NCBI RefSeq assembly: GCF_022538055.1
Contig: NZ_JAKZAM010000021.1
Location: forward strand, 25,968 to 89,967
Length of the DNA stretch: 64,000 nucleotides
DNA from: Cognataquiflexum nitidum
Lineage (GTDB): Bacteria; Bacteroidota; Bacteroidia; Cytophagales; Cyclobacteriaceae
Reading direction: 5' to 3'
Numbering within the stretch: the first letter of the stretch is position 1; each line of letters begins with the position of its first letter. Positions 54,652 through 62,912 of the stretch are shown piece by piece. The notes under the pieces were generated by a model. The model was not told where the DNA came from. It was given only the letters and a program-made list of their open reading frames with translations, and did no database searches. The position numbers and the translations under genes are program-made.

Positions 54652-55422
54652 TCAGCTTATTTCTTTCTTTGCTATCTTGGTCATCAAGGGAGTTTTGATC
54701 CAGGTAGGCAAAATCTTTATGAGGAGCCAAACCAGAGGGTTCACTATGATTTCAGCTTTCTTTTCAAATAACTGACGAATACTTTTCTTAGCGATTACCT
54801 CAGGTTCTAAAATCATAAACTTACCAAAAAGACCTTTTTCAACTCTTTTTATCACGTCTCCATTAGTTTTTATAGGGCCGGGACAGACTACACTTACAGA
54901 GACGTTGGTATCTTTCAACTCTTGGTTAAGTCCTCTTGAAAATGAGTATATAAATGATTTTGATGCAGGATAGACGGTTTTAAAACCGATAGGGAGATAG
55001 GCCGCCAAACTTGAAACATTCAGGATATATCCTTTAGGTTGCCTCAGCAGGTTTGGCAAAAGCAGGCTGGTAAGCACCGAGGTAGTTACAATATTCAGGT
55101 TCAAAATCTTATTGATATATGCTAAAGGAGCATCGGTCATGTTTTTGGTACCTCCCGTTCCTACATTATTTATCAATATCATGATATCAAAATGAAGGTT
55201 TATCCAAGTCGCCAGATCAATTACATTTGTATATACCGACAAGTCCGTTTCATAATACCTGCAGTCTACCTTGTATTTTTCCTTCAATTCCTCACAAAAG
55301 ACACTCAACCCGTTATTTGGCCGGCTTACGAGTATGGTATTGATTTTTCTTTTAGACAATTCTATGGCGAAGGCCTTACCCAAACCTAGCCTAGCCCCTG
55401 TAATCAGCGCATATTGGCTCAT
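54652..55422 (-). CDS. SDR-family oxidoreductase
   Basis: This 256-aa classical short-chain dehydrogenase has ITGARLGLGKAFA (T-G-x-x-x-G-x-G) and N-N-V-G-T-G-G near 87. The catalytic Ser is in NVSSLAAYLP near 138, and Tyr-x-x-x-Lys in V-Y-P-A-S-K near 151. A hydrophobic C-terminus (LVWLLIKILPTWIKTPLM) suggests membrane association, as in 17-beta-HSD/ketoreductase-like SDRs. The substrate is unknown. It is a single gene. Confidence 0.87.
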   Translation of the reverse strand: MSQYALITGARLGLGKAFAIELSKRKINTILVSRPNNGLSVFCEELKEKYKVDCRYYETDLSVYTNVIDLATWINLHFDIMILINNVGTGGTKNMTDAPLAYINKILNLNIVTTSVLTSLLLPNLLRQPKGYILNVSSLAAYLPIGFKTVYPASKSFIYSFSRGLNQELKDTNVSVSVVCPGPIKTNGDVIKRVEKGLFGKFMILEPEVIAKKSIRQLFEKKAEIIVNPLVWLLIKILPTWIKTPLMTKIAKKEIS

Positions 55423-56253
55423 ATTCGATGTTTTTTTAAAAACTGTTGAATTTCAGCGATTAAAATAAAATGATGAATTGCTCAAAATCTTAATTGTGGC
55501 CTCCAAACAGCTCAACATCCGGTTCTTACATTTACTTTACTTTGGATGACTTTTTGAGTGCTTTCGATTGGAAGTATGCATTGTACGAATCAACAGGGTT
55601 GCTTTACCCTACCTCAAGATTGCAAAAAATCAATTTATTATTTCAAGGAGAATGGATTTTTATTAAAAAAAACATAAAAAATATTAGGTGGATTCACCTT
55701 GTTGCACCTCCCCGGCAAGTTCGGAATTTATCTACTGAATAACTGAACTCCTTATGTTCGAGGTGGGGAGGAATGATCCTGAAGCTTCGGGAGGCCGGCA
55801 CAGGAATTCTGCGTGGATAAGGGATTAAAACGGGAGTTTTAATAGCTAGATTGTGCGGTTGCCCGTCTTGGCTTTTTTGGCTGCTTTTTTTGCTTAGAAA
55901 AAAGTAGCTGTAAAATTGATTGTTGGATTTCATGAAACCCCAAGAAAATCTTTATGGTAAATTTTGGTATGTGCATTCATTCGAAAACCTATAAAAAATA
56001 TAGTCCTTCTTTCTAGACTAAAATCTAATTGTAATAGGTCTTAAATCGATTACTCGCTGTTGTTTGATATTTTAAATAGAACTCCATCGACCAACTATTT
56101 TTAAAAAGATGATTCAAGTTAGTTGGAGCCAATCACGGAAATCAACGATTAGGAGTAAATTTTTTAATCTTCTTCCTTCCATAATTTAATTCACTTGTGA
56201 TGGATTATTAAAGTGGATTCAGGTTAATCCTGCCTTTTTAAGCGTATTTTTTA
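55423..56253. other. Intergenic region, nothing recognised
   Basis: Some 830 bp of A+T-rich sequence. Short frames (82 codons at 55494, 79 codons at 55694 minus) look random. A GAACTCCTTATGTTCGAGGTGG stretch could be a broken inverted repeat. It holds the promoter of the next gene at its right end. Confidence 0.4.
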
Positions 56254-56261
56254 TACCTTTG
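56254..56261 (+). promoter_or_regulatory. -7 element for lipoprotein gene
   Basis: TACCTTTG matches TAnnTTTG and ends 21 nt before the ATG at 56283. Confidence 0.6.
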
Positions 56262-56282
56262 AATTACACAGGTTATTGAACT

Positions 56283-56921
56283 ATGCGAATTTCTTCCCTT
56301 TTTTTATTTCTATCTCTATTTATTTTTTCAGGCATTTTATCATCCTGCATTGAAGAAGATCCCCAAGTTCCTGAAGCCACTACAGCAGATATCGACAGGG
56401 TTGTAGACAAGATTCACGAAGGATTCTTTATCTTCTCCATTCAGGGAGGTACCAAAACTCAGGCATTTTCGATTGAAAATGAGGGAATGGACGGGGTATA
56501 TGGGATCAGAATGGCTGACCTTGAAAACCTTGAAGATGAGGATCTTACCTTGTTTGCCTGTGCCAATGCCTTAAATCCCGGGATTCTCCAAAAAATCAAA
56601 ATCAATGAGGCAAGCAACACCTTTGCAGTTTGCAGGTATGCGGTGGGCTTGTCCTATATCGCTGAAATCGAGGTTTTGCTAGGAGAAAGTGAAGCTGAAA
56701 GACTGGAATTGATCCAAAAGTTTGAGCAAGGCTTCCTTACAGCATCAGAATTGGACAAAGAAATGGATGATTTGAGGGAAACATTTGCGGTTTCTTATTT
56801 GGGTATAAAGAATTTTTATAGCGAATATTTCAGGGAGTGCCTGCATACTCTTGTTACTGAAATCAGTGTTATCCTTAATAAGGAACAATGGCAGATTTTT
56901 ATCAAATGTATTGACAATTAG
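56283..56921 (+). CDS. Hypothetical lipoprotein
   Basis: This 212-aa protein has a lipoprotein signal (FLFLSLFIFSGILSSC, lipid Cys near 22). The mature part is acidic and helical, with three further Cys residues (L-F-A-C, F-A-V-C-R-Y, R-E-C-L) and the motif DIDRVVDKIHEGFFIFSIQG. No family was recognised. It ends in TAG and stands alone upstream of the TetR gene, 84 bp apart. Confidence 0.7.
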   Translation: MRISSLFLFLSLFIFSGILSSCIEEDPQVPEATTADIDRVVDKIHEGFFIFSIQGGTKTQAFSIENEGMDGVYGIRMADLENLEDEDLTLFACANALNPGILQKIKINEASNTFAVCRYAVGLSYIAEIEVLLGESEAERLELIQKFEQGFLTASELDKEMDDLRETFAVSYLGIKNFYSEYFRECLHTLVTEISVILNKEQWQIFIKCIDN

Positions 56922-56973
56922 TCATTTGCTTATCAGCATCAAAATAATCTGTAATTTTCTGACTCGCGTTTAA

Positions 56974-56981
56974 TATATTTG
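56974..56981 (+). promoter_or_regulatory. -7 element for TetR gene
   Basis: TATATTTG matches TAnnTTTG and ends 24 nt before the ATG at 57006. This supports the internal start over a TTG at 56979, which would lie inside the promoter. Confidence 0.6.
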
Positions 56982-57005
56982 AACTTCATTCGAATAATTT
57001 CAATT

Positions 57006-57707
57006 ATGGGAGTACAGGAAAGACAACAGAAAGAAAAATTGATATTAGAGGCTTCAATCAGGCTTTTTATAGAGAAAGGTTATCATGCTACCAAAATGGA
57101 AGATGTGGCCAAGACATCCAAAATAAGCAAAGGACTCACCTATTTTTATTATAAAAACAAAGAAGACCTGTACATGGCGGTTACCAAAAAAGCCTTTGAT
57201 GAACTGAAAGACGTATTCCGCGATATCATCAAAATCAAAGGCAAAAACGGGCTTGACATGCTGGTAGAACTTTCAAACAATTACTTCAAGTTTGCGAAAA
57301 ACAACCGTATGTTTTATGAAGCCATTTTGAATTTTATGGGATTGGTACAGCTATACAACGATGAAAAGCTGAAGTCAAATATCGATCCTTTGGTTTTGGC
57401 AAGTGAGCATTTTCAGAAGCTGCTTGAAGTCCACCATGATTGTGGCAAAATCGGGACCCAAATGGTCGTACATGGAATTAAGGATGGCAGCATCAGGCCG
57501 GAGTTACAGCCCGAGGCCACTTTCTACACGATTTGGGCCATGTTGGTAGGATACGAGAGGCTGTTGGGTCCGGTTGGATTCGAAGGAAAAGATGCCAAAA
57601 TCAACCTGGAAACCTGGAAACCTTCTTTCAACCGACTGCTACAAGACATGCTCAAAGGAACTTTTCAGGCTCAAAAAGTACAACCGGTACAGGGGAGTTT
57701 GTTTTAG
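57006..57707 (+). CDS. TetR/AcrR family regulator
   Basis: This 233-aa regulator has an N-terminal helix-turn-helix (EASIRLFIEKGYHATKMEDV, then SKISKGLTYFYYKNKEDLYM) and a C-terminal ligand-binding helical domain of about 170 residues. The start at 57006 gives MGVQERQQKEK, the usual TetR lead-in. It is the closest regulator to the acyl-CoA catabolic cluster 2 kb downstream on the same strand, and many TetR members there sense acyl-CoA esters. That link is only suggestive. Confidence 0.9.
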   Translation: MGVQERQQKEKLILEASIRLFIEKGYHATKMEDVAKTSKISKGLTYFYYKNKEDLYMAVTKKAFDELKDVFRDIIKIKGKNGLDMLVELSNNYFKFAKNNRMFYEAILNFMGLVQLYNDEKLKSNIDPLVLASEHFQKLLEVHHDCGKIGTQMVVHGIKDGSIRPELQPEATFYTIWAMLVGYERLLGPVGFEGKDAKINLETWKPSFNRLLQDMLKGTFQAQKVQPVQGSLF

Positions 57708-57834
57708 TGAATTCGTCACCTTCGCAGTAGGTATGACGGTTGGTGTTGCGTCATGCTGAACCGGAGCTTGCGGAGGAGAAGCATCTCATCATTTAAATTG
57801 GTCAGACTCTTCGCTACCATTGACATAATCTTAA

Positions 57835-58029
57835 GTCACTCTGAGTGTAGCGAAGGGTCTCTTTTTTCTGAGATCTTTCATCCTTCCCGAAAAATTGGGA
57901 CAGGCTGTACCTCCTTCAGGATGACGTAACGCCAACCCTCATTCCCCATTCTGAATATTAGCAAAGTGTTTAAGACTACCAATGACGTGGATATCTTGGT
58001 CGTCACACTGAACGTAGAGAAGTGTCTCA
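57835..58029 (+). repeat. Long direct repeat, copy 1
   Basis: About 195 bp from GTCACTCTGAGTGTAGCGAA to GAACGTAGAGAAGTGTCTC. It is repeated with very few differences 269 bp to the right. It contains two of the GTCAC-type motifs and a CAGGATGACGTAACG stretch. Confidence 0.75.
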
Positions 58030-58103
58030 TCAAAGAGAATCTTCTCCCATACAGCTGTCGGGATTCGCAGGCTGCGGTTCAGGGTGACGTGAATATCTTA
58101 GTC

Positions 58104-58298
58104 GTCACCCTGAGTGAAGCGAAGGGTCTCTTTTTTCTGAGATCTTTCATCCTTCCCGAAAAATTGGGACAGGCTGTACCTCCTTCAGGATGACGTAACG
58201 CCAACCCTCATTCCCCATTCTGAATATTAGCAAAGTGTTTAAGACTACCAATGACGTGGATATCTTGGTCGTCACACTGAACGTAGTGAAGTGTCTCC
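58104..58298 (+). repeat. Long direct repeat, copy 2
   Basis: Second copy of the 195-bp unit, from GTCACCCTGAGTGAAGCGAA to GAACGTAGTGAAGTGTCTC. The spacing of 269 bp and near identity point to a recent tandem duplication. Confidence 0.75.
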
Positions 58299-58458
58299 TT
58301 ATTCAGAGATCTTTCATCCTCGTACCTCGGATTCAAGATGACGAAACAACCGTCATTTCCTTTTCTGAACATTTTTTTAAATGTTGGGGACTCAGAATGA
58401 CAGAGGATCAAGCATCATCAGAAAAAAGCATAAAGGAGAGAATCTTCTCTCCTTTTTT

Positions 58459-59430
58459 TTATTTGGAAACCAACAATACTTTTCCGTTTCTTCCACCTTT
58501 TTCGTAGGCTTCCAATGCTTCCCTGAATTGCTCCAAAGGAAAGGAATCCTGCACATCTACCTTCACTTTATTGGAAAGCAGATAAGTAAACACAGTCTTG
58601 AATACCGTTTTTCTTTGTTCGGCGCTCAGGCTTTCCATATAAGTGGTCAACCAAAAACCTTCAACTTTCAGGTTTTTGAAGATCAACAAGCCGGAATTCA
58701 AAGGAATATTTTCCAGACTCAGCAATCCAAAAACCATCATTTTTCCACCCGTTTTTAGGCTTGCGATGGCTTTGGCACCGAGAATCCCTCCTACTGCATC
58801 AAATACAACGGATACTCCTTCTCCTGTTTGTTCGGCAATTACCTTTTGAAGTTTTTCCTTCTCAGTATTGATGACAAGGTCCGCACCAATGGATTGTAGC
58901 ATTTCCTTTTGGTCATCCCTACGGACTGTGCAGGCGACTTTGATGCCTTTTTGATGCGCCATTTGGATGGCCAATTTGCCAAAAGCAGAAGCCCCCGCAG
59001 TGATCAACAACCAATCTCCTTCTTTCAGTCCACTCGTTTCAATCATCCCATATGCTGTCAAAGGGTTGACAAATGCCTGACAGGCTACCTCATCTGTCAT
59101 TCCCTGCGGTGTAGGGATGACCATTGCTGCAGGAATACAAACATATTCTTTCCAGGTTCCGATAGCGGTAAAAATCACCCTTGTACCTACGGGAATTGAG
59201 TTGCTTTCATCGGATGCATCTACGACTCCGGCTGCTTCGAATCCTGCGCTGCTTGGTAGTTTGGGTGTGATGCCATACATACCCCTTACAAACATGATGT
59301 CCGATGGATTGATGTTGCGTGCAGTTACTTTGATCCTGACTTCATGCGGTTTTGGCTGTGGCATGGGGGCTTCCTCAAGCTGTAACACTGCTGAAGGAAG
59401 GCCTGTTTGGGTGAAAATTACTTGTTTCAT
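58459..59430 (-). CDS. Quinone oxidoreductase-like zinc-free MDR
   Basis: This 323-aa medium-chain dehydrogenase/reductase of the NADPH:quinone reductase type has the N-terminal GroES-like domain (MKQVIFTQTGLPSAVLQLEE) and the NADPH-binding fold LLITAGASAFGKLAIQMAHQ near 145-164. F-D-A-V-G-G near 220 and a C-terminal F-P-L-E-Q-F-R-E-A-L-E-A-Y are also present. Catalytic zinc ligands are missing, as usual in this branch. The start at 59430 is preferred over one 15 codons upstream. It is divergent from the acyl-CoA cluster and may share the control region. Confidence 0.88.
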   Translation of the reverse strand: MKQVIFTQTGLPSAVLQLEEAPMPQPKPHEVRIKVTARNINPSDIMFVRGMYGITPKLPSSAGFEAAGVVDASDESNSIPVGTRVIFTAIGTWKEYVCIPAAMVIPTPQGMTDEVACQAFVNPLTAYGMIETSGLKEGDWLLITAGASAFGKLAIQMAHQKGIKVACTVRRDDQKEMLQSIGADLVINTEKEKLQKVIAEQTGEGVSVVFDAVGGILGAKAIASLKTGGKMMVFGLLSLENIPLNSGLLIFKNLKVEGFWLTTYMESLSAEQRKTVFKTVFTYLLSNKVKVDVQDSFPLEQFREALEAYEKGGRNGKVLLVSK

Positions 59431-59468
59431 TATTCTGTTAAATTGAGTTTTTATGTTTGTACGCAAAG

Positions 59469-59599
59469 ATGCCACTAGATTGGATTAATATTAAATCTGG
59501 TCCACCGACCGAAATGCCCGGTACTTCCGACTTCTGTCTTCTGTCTTCCGTCCAGCTTGAAGAAAAACAACCGGTTACCGTCAAAGAAGCGGATAACCA
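59469..59599 (-). repeat. MDIRFFA-type interspersed repeat, copy R2
   Basis: Read on the minus strand: TTATCCGCTTCTTTGACGGT, then GGACGGAAGACAGAAGACAG and GGAAGTACCGG, ending AATCCAATCTAGTGGCAT. All blocks match the copy at 54374 in order and spacing. The start codon position is lost. It lies in the divergent gap between the quinone reductase and SDR genes. Confidence 0.7.
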
Positions 59600-59733
59600 A
59601 AAGCGTTTTTTATCTGAATTCAAAAATGAAGTTATAAAAAATACTCGGTATGCATAATATTTTTCTTATCCGAATAGCCATTAAATGCTTTAATTTTTAT
59701 CTTGTAACCTATATAACAACCCAAATAACAATT

Positions 59734-60501
59734 ATGGATTTATCTGCATTATTTTCATTGGCAAACAAAGTGGCCATCATCACAGGTGCCAGCAAAGGTA
59801 TAGGTTTCGGAATCGCAGAGATTTTTGCTGCTGCAGGGGCCAAAGTGGTAATCAGCAGCAGAAAGCAGGAAGCATTGGATGAAATGGCCACCCAACTAAG
59901 AGAAAAAGGCTATGAAGTTTCTGCCATTGCCTGCAATGTAGGCCGCATGGAAGAGTTGGACAGCCTGGTCAAGCAGACCATCGAAAAATACGGACAAATC
60001 GATATTTTGGTCAACAATGCTGCGGTAAACCCTGTTTTTGGACCGGTTCACAATACGACTCCCGAGGCTTTTGACAAGATCATGGATGTCAATGTCAAAG
60101 CTCCATTTCACCTGATGAATCTATGTTTTCCTTACCTGCGGGCTTCCTCCGGCGCGGCAGTGATCAACATCAGTTCGATCGGTGGCATATCGCCCGAACA
60201 AGGATTGGGAATCTACAGTGTCAGCAAGGCCGCCTTGATTTCCCTTTCAAAAGTATATGCCAAAGAATGGGGCGACCATAAAATCCGCGTCAATACCATC
60301 TGCCCGGGATTGATCCAAACCAAATTTTCAGAGGCACTTTGGAGCAATGAAAAAATCATGGAACACATGATGAAAGCCCTCCCTATCAAACGGGTGGGAA
60401 CAAGTGAGGAAATCGGTGCCATGGCGCTCTTTTTGGCATCCAAAGCCTCTTCCTACACCACCGGCGCTACCTTGACAGCCGACGGAGGTTTTACCATTTA
60501 A
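59734..60501 (+). CDS. SDR dehydrogenase of acyl-CoA cluster
   Basis: This 255-aa classical SDR has IITGASKGIGFGIAE, D-I-L-V-N-N-A-A-V-N-P near 88, Ser in N-I-S-S-I-G-G near 142 and Tyr-Lys in Y-S-V-S-K near 155-159. It resembles LvaD/FabG-like 3-ketoacyl reductases. The start at 59734 avoids a 28-residue upstream extension. It is the first gene of a four-gene plus-strand run (acyl-CoA dehydrogenase 11 bp downstream) and likely oxidises or reduces a hydroxy- or keto-acyl intermediate of that pathway. Confidence 0.88.
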   Translation: MDLSALFSLANKVAIITGASKGIGFGIAEIFAAAGAKVVISSRKQEALDEMATQLREKGYEVSAIACNVGRMEELDSLVKQTIEKYGQIDILVNNAAVNPVFGPVHNTTPEAFDKIMDVNVKAPFHLMNLCFPYLRASSGAAVINISSIGGISPEQGLGIYSVSKAALISLSKVYAKEWGDHKIRVNTICPGLIQTKFSEALWSNEKIMEHMMKALPIKRVGTSEEIGAMALFLASKASSYTTGATLTADGGFTI

Positions 60502-60512
60502 TCTTCAACCTT

Positions 60513-61718
60513 ATGGAATTCAATAAAATATTTGCCTCCAAGGAGGTGCAGGACTTGGTATATCGGTACGAGAGTTTTATCCAAACCCATGTCCATCCTT
60601 TGGAGCAGGAAGCTGTTTATGGTTCTTTCAGGGCAGTTTTGCCGAAGTTGAAATCCTTGAGGGAACTGGCAAAAAAGGAAGGACTCTTTGCCCCTCACCT
60701 ATCCAAAGAAGACGGAGGTTTGGGCCTCGACCTGACAGAATTTGCAAGTATTTCTGAGGTGTTGGGAAAAAGCCCCCTTGGACATTACATATTCAATTGC
60801 AATGCTCCCGATATCGGGAATATGGAACTGATGCACCGCTTTGCCAGCAAAGCGCTAAAGGAAAAATTCCTTGTTCCGCTTCAAAGGGGTGAAATCCGGA
60901 GCTGCTTCGCCATGACCGAACCCAATAATCCCGGCAGCAATCCTGTTCATCTTTCGACCACTGCTGTCAGAGAAGGTGATCAATATGTCATCAACGGCCA
61001 CAAGTGGTTTACCACTGCAGCAGATGGGGCGGATTTTACCATCGTCATGGCAGTGACCGATCCGACTAACCCCAATCCTTACCTGAGGGCAAGCATGATA
61101 TTGGTTCCTTTGGATAATCCCGGCTACAAATTGCTCCGAAATATCCCCATCATGGGTGATGTCGGCGAAGATTACATGTCTCATGGGGAAGTGATGTTTA
61201 CCGATTGCAGGGTTCCGATTTCCAACCTGATCGGGGAAGAAGGGCAAGGTTTTGCCCTAGCACAGGAAAGATTGGGGCCGGGCAGAATCCACCACTGCAT
61301 GCGTTGGATCGGAATCTGTGAGCGGGCTTTGGAAATGATGTGCAGGCGGGCTTTGTCCAGACAGTTGGATCCCGGCAAACCTCTTGCCAACCAGCAAACC
61401 ATCCAAAATTGGATTGCCGAAGCCGCCGCTGATATCAAAGCCTCGCGACTCCTCGTTATGATGACTGCCCACAAGATCGAGCAGGAAGGGGCGAAAGCCG
61501 CCAAAGAGGACATTTCTACAATCAAGTTTTTTGTCTCTGATGTCCTGATGACTACCTTGGACAAAGCCATTCAGGTACATGGGGCATTGGGAATTACCGA
61601 TGACACTTTGCTTTCATTTTGGTACAGACATGAGCGCGGGGCAAGGATTTACGACGGGCCGGATGAGGTACATAAATCAGTTTTGGCCAAAAGAATCCTA
61701 AAAAACTATCATGTATAA
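60513..61718 (+). CDS. Acyl-CoA dehydrogenase, ACAD10/11 type
   Basis: This 401-aa FAD enzyme has the acyl-CoA dehydrogenase fold: F-A-M-T-E-P near residue 133, the substrate loop near 160 (GHKWFTTAADGADFTIVMA) and a C-terminal helical bundle. The ending Y-D-G-P-D-E-V-H near 378-385 is the variant seen in ACAD10/ACAD11 and LvaC-type proteins rather than the Y-x-G-T-x-E of ordinary beta-oxidation enzymes. In those systems the protein acts on 4-phospho-acyl-CoA to make the enoyl-CoA. It lies next to an APH-fold kinase, which supports that reading. Confidence 0.88.
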   Translation: MEFNKIFASKEVQDLVYRYESFIQTHVHPLEQEAVYGSFRAVLPKLKSLRELAKKEGLFAPHLSKEDGGLGLDLTEFASISEVLGKSPLGHYIFNCNAPDIGNMELMHRFASKALKEKFLVPLQRGEIRSCFAMTEPNNPGSNPVHLSTTAVREGDQYVINGHKWFTTAADGADFTIVMAVTDPTNPNPYLRASMILVPLDNPGYKLLRNIPIMGDVGEDYMSHGEVMFTDCRVPISNLIGEEGQGFALAQERLGPGRIHHCMRWIGICERALEMMCRRALSRQLDPGKPLANQQTIQNWIAEAAADIKASRLLVMMTAHKIEQEGAKAAKEDISTIKFFVSDVLMTTLDKAIQVHGALGITDDTLLSFWYRHERGARIYDGPDEVHKSVLAKRILKNYHV

Positions 61719-61726
61719 ACGAAGTG

Positions 61727-61860
61727 ATGCCAGTAAATTGATTATCCATTATAAATCATGGCTGGAAACAAAAATTTCCGGTGCATCGGTCATCCGTCAT
61801 CGGTCATCCGACCAGTTTGTAGAAGAGTATTGGCCTACCGGCAAAGAAGCGGATATCCAC
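61727..61860 (-). repeat. MDIRFFA-type interspersed repeat, copy R3
   Basis: Read on the minus strand: GTGGATATCCGCTTCTTTGC, a central GGATGACCGATGACGGATG and CACCGGAAAT, then AATGGATAATCAATTTACTG GCAT. It is 134 bp, inserted between two genes of an operon: 8 bp after the dehydrogenase stop and 17 bp before the kinase ATG. Internal stops break any reading frame. Confidence 0.72.
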
Positions 61861-61877
61861 TATAATAATTCCCAAGA

Positions 61878-62909
61878 ATGAACAAGGAACCCCAAGGTCT
61901 CGAAAACCTCTTTCCTTTTTTGGAAGCAAAACTGAACCTCGATCGACAAAGTACGGTGATCTCCCAATTTAAGGGAGGGTATTCCAACCTTACTTTTTTG
62001 ATCAATTCTCCTGATGGGCAATATGTCCTGAGAAGGCCGCCTTTGGGTATGAAAATCAGCAAAGCCCATGACATGGTCCGGGAATTCCGGATTTTGGAGG
62101 CGCTGGAGAAAGCCGGATATGACAAAACCCCAAAACCCATATTATGCTGTGAGGACGAAAAGGTCATCGGGGCACCTTTTTTCATCATGGAAAAAGTAGA
62201 TGGTCTGATTCTCAGGAATAAAATCCCCGAGGGGTTGACGCTCGGAAAGGACTATTTCCAAAAACTATCCAAAAACACGATAGATGGATTATTGGAACTT
62301 CATCACCTAGAGCTTGAACAATCAGGTTTGTCCCAATTGGGAAAACCGGAAGGCTATGTGGAAAGACAGGTTTTGGGTTGGTCAGAGCGGTATTTCAATG
62401 CAAAAACGGACCAACTGAAGGAATTGGAAGCAGTCAGTGATTGGCTCAAATCAAATCTCCCTAAAAACGAGAATATCGGATTCATCCATAATGATTACAA
62501 GTTTGACAACCTCGTCTTGGCCAGTCCTCAGGACCCTACCATCAAAGCTGTTTTGGATTGGGAGATGGCGACAGTCGGAGATCCTCTGATGGATTTTGGC
62601 ACCTCTTTGGCCTATTGGGCGGAACCGGGAGACTCGGATATCCTCAAAATGTTTAACCTGAGCTACATGAAAGGCAATTTTACCAGGGCGGAAGCCATTG
62701 ACTATTATGCCTCCAAAAGCCCCCTCAATTTGGAAAATATGATTTTTTATTATACCTATGGTTTATTCAAAGTTGCTGTAATTGCCCAACAGATTTATAA
62801 AAGATTTACAATGGGCTTTGCCCAAGATCCAAGGTTTTCTGCATTGATCCATGTAGTAGATGCCTGTGGAAAAAAAGCGATGAACAGTATCCAAACCAAT
62901 AAAATTTAA
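61878..62909 (+). CDS. APH-fold kinase, 4-hydroxyacyl-CoA kinase candidate
   Basis: This 343-aa phosphotransferase-family protein has the choline/aminoglycoside kinase fold. The catalytic loop H-N-D-Y-K-F-D-N is near residues 203-210 and the metal-binding V-L-D-W-E near 224-228. The N-terminal QFKGGYSNLTFLI is the nucleotide-binding loop. The relatives best fitting the context are the N-terminal kinase domain of ACAD10/ACAD11 and LvaA, which phosphorylate the 4-hydroxyl of 4-hydroxyacyl-CoA. The upstream gene encodes the matching dehydrogenase. Antibiotic resistance is not supported by this context. Confidence 0.85.
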   Translation: MNKEPQGLENLFPFLEAKLNLDRQSTVISQFKGGYSNLTFLINSPDGQYVLRRPPLGMKISKAHDMVREFRILEALEKAGYDKTPKPILCCEDEKVIGAPFFIMEKVDGLILRNKIPEGLTLGKDYFQKLSKNTIDGLLELHHLELEQSGLSQLGKPEGYVERQVLGWSERYFNAKTDQLKELEAVSDWLKSNLPKNENIGFIHNDYKFDNLVLASPQDPTIKAVLDWEMATVGDPLMDFGTSLAYWAEPGDSDILKMFNLSYMKGNFTRAEAIDYYASKSPLNLENMIFYYTYGLFKVAVIAQQIYKRFTMGFAQDPRFSALIHVVDACGKKAMNSIQTNKI

Positions 62910-62912
62910 ACT

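Larger units (their letters stand above)
57708..58458. other. Repeat-rich intergenic region
   Basis: About 750 bp with no gene. It contains several imperfect copies of a GTCACnCTGAnnGTAGnGAAGnGTCTC element (about 57833, 57998, 58100, 58268) and two near-identical long direct copies listed separately. Such GTCACCCTGAGCGAAGCGAAGGG motifs are frequent in Bacteroidota intergenic DNA. Confidence 0.7.

Noticed and set aside
55494..55933. Two short overlapping frames in the gap after the SDR gene
   Set aside because: Opposite strands, no similarity to known proteins, no promoter or coupling.
57708..58458. CRISPR-like array
   Set aside because: The repeats are long and irregular (195 bp, 269-bp period) with no unique spacers or cas genes.
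61878..62909. Aminoglycoside resistance kinase
   Set aside because: The fold is shared, but the gene lies in an acyl-CoA operon and resembles ACAD10/11-associated kinases.
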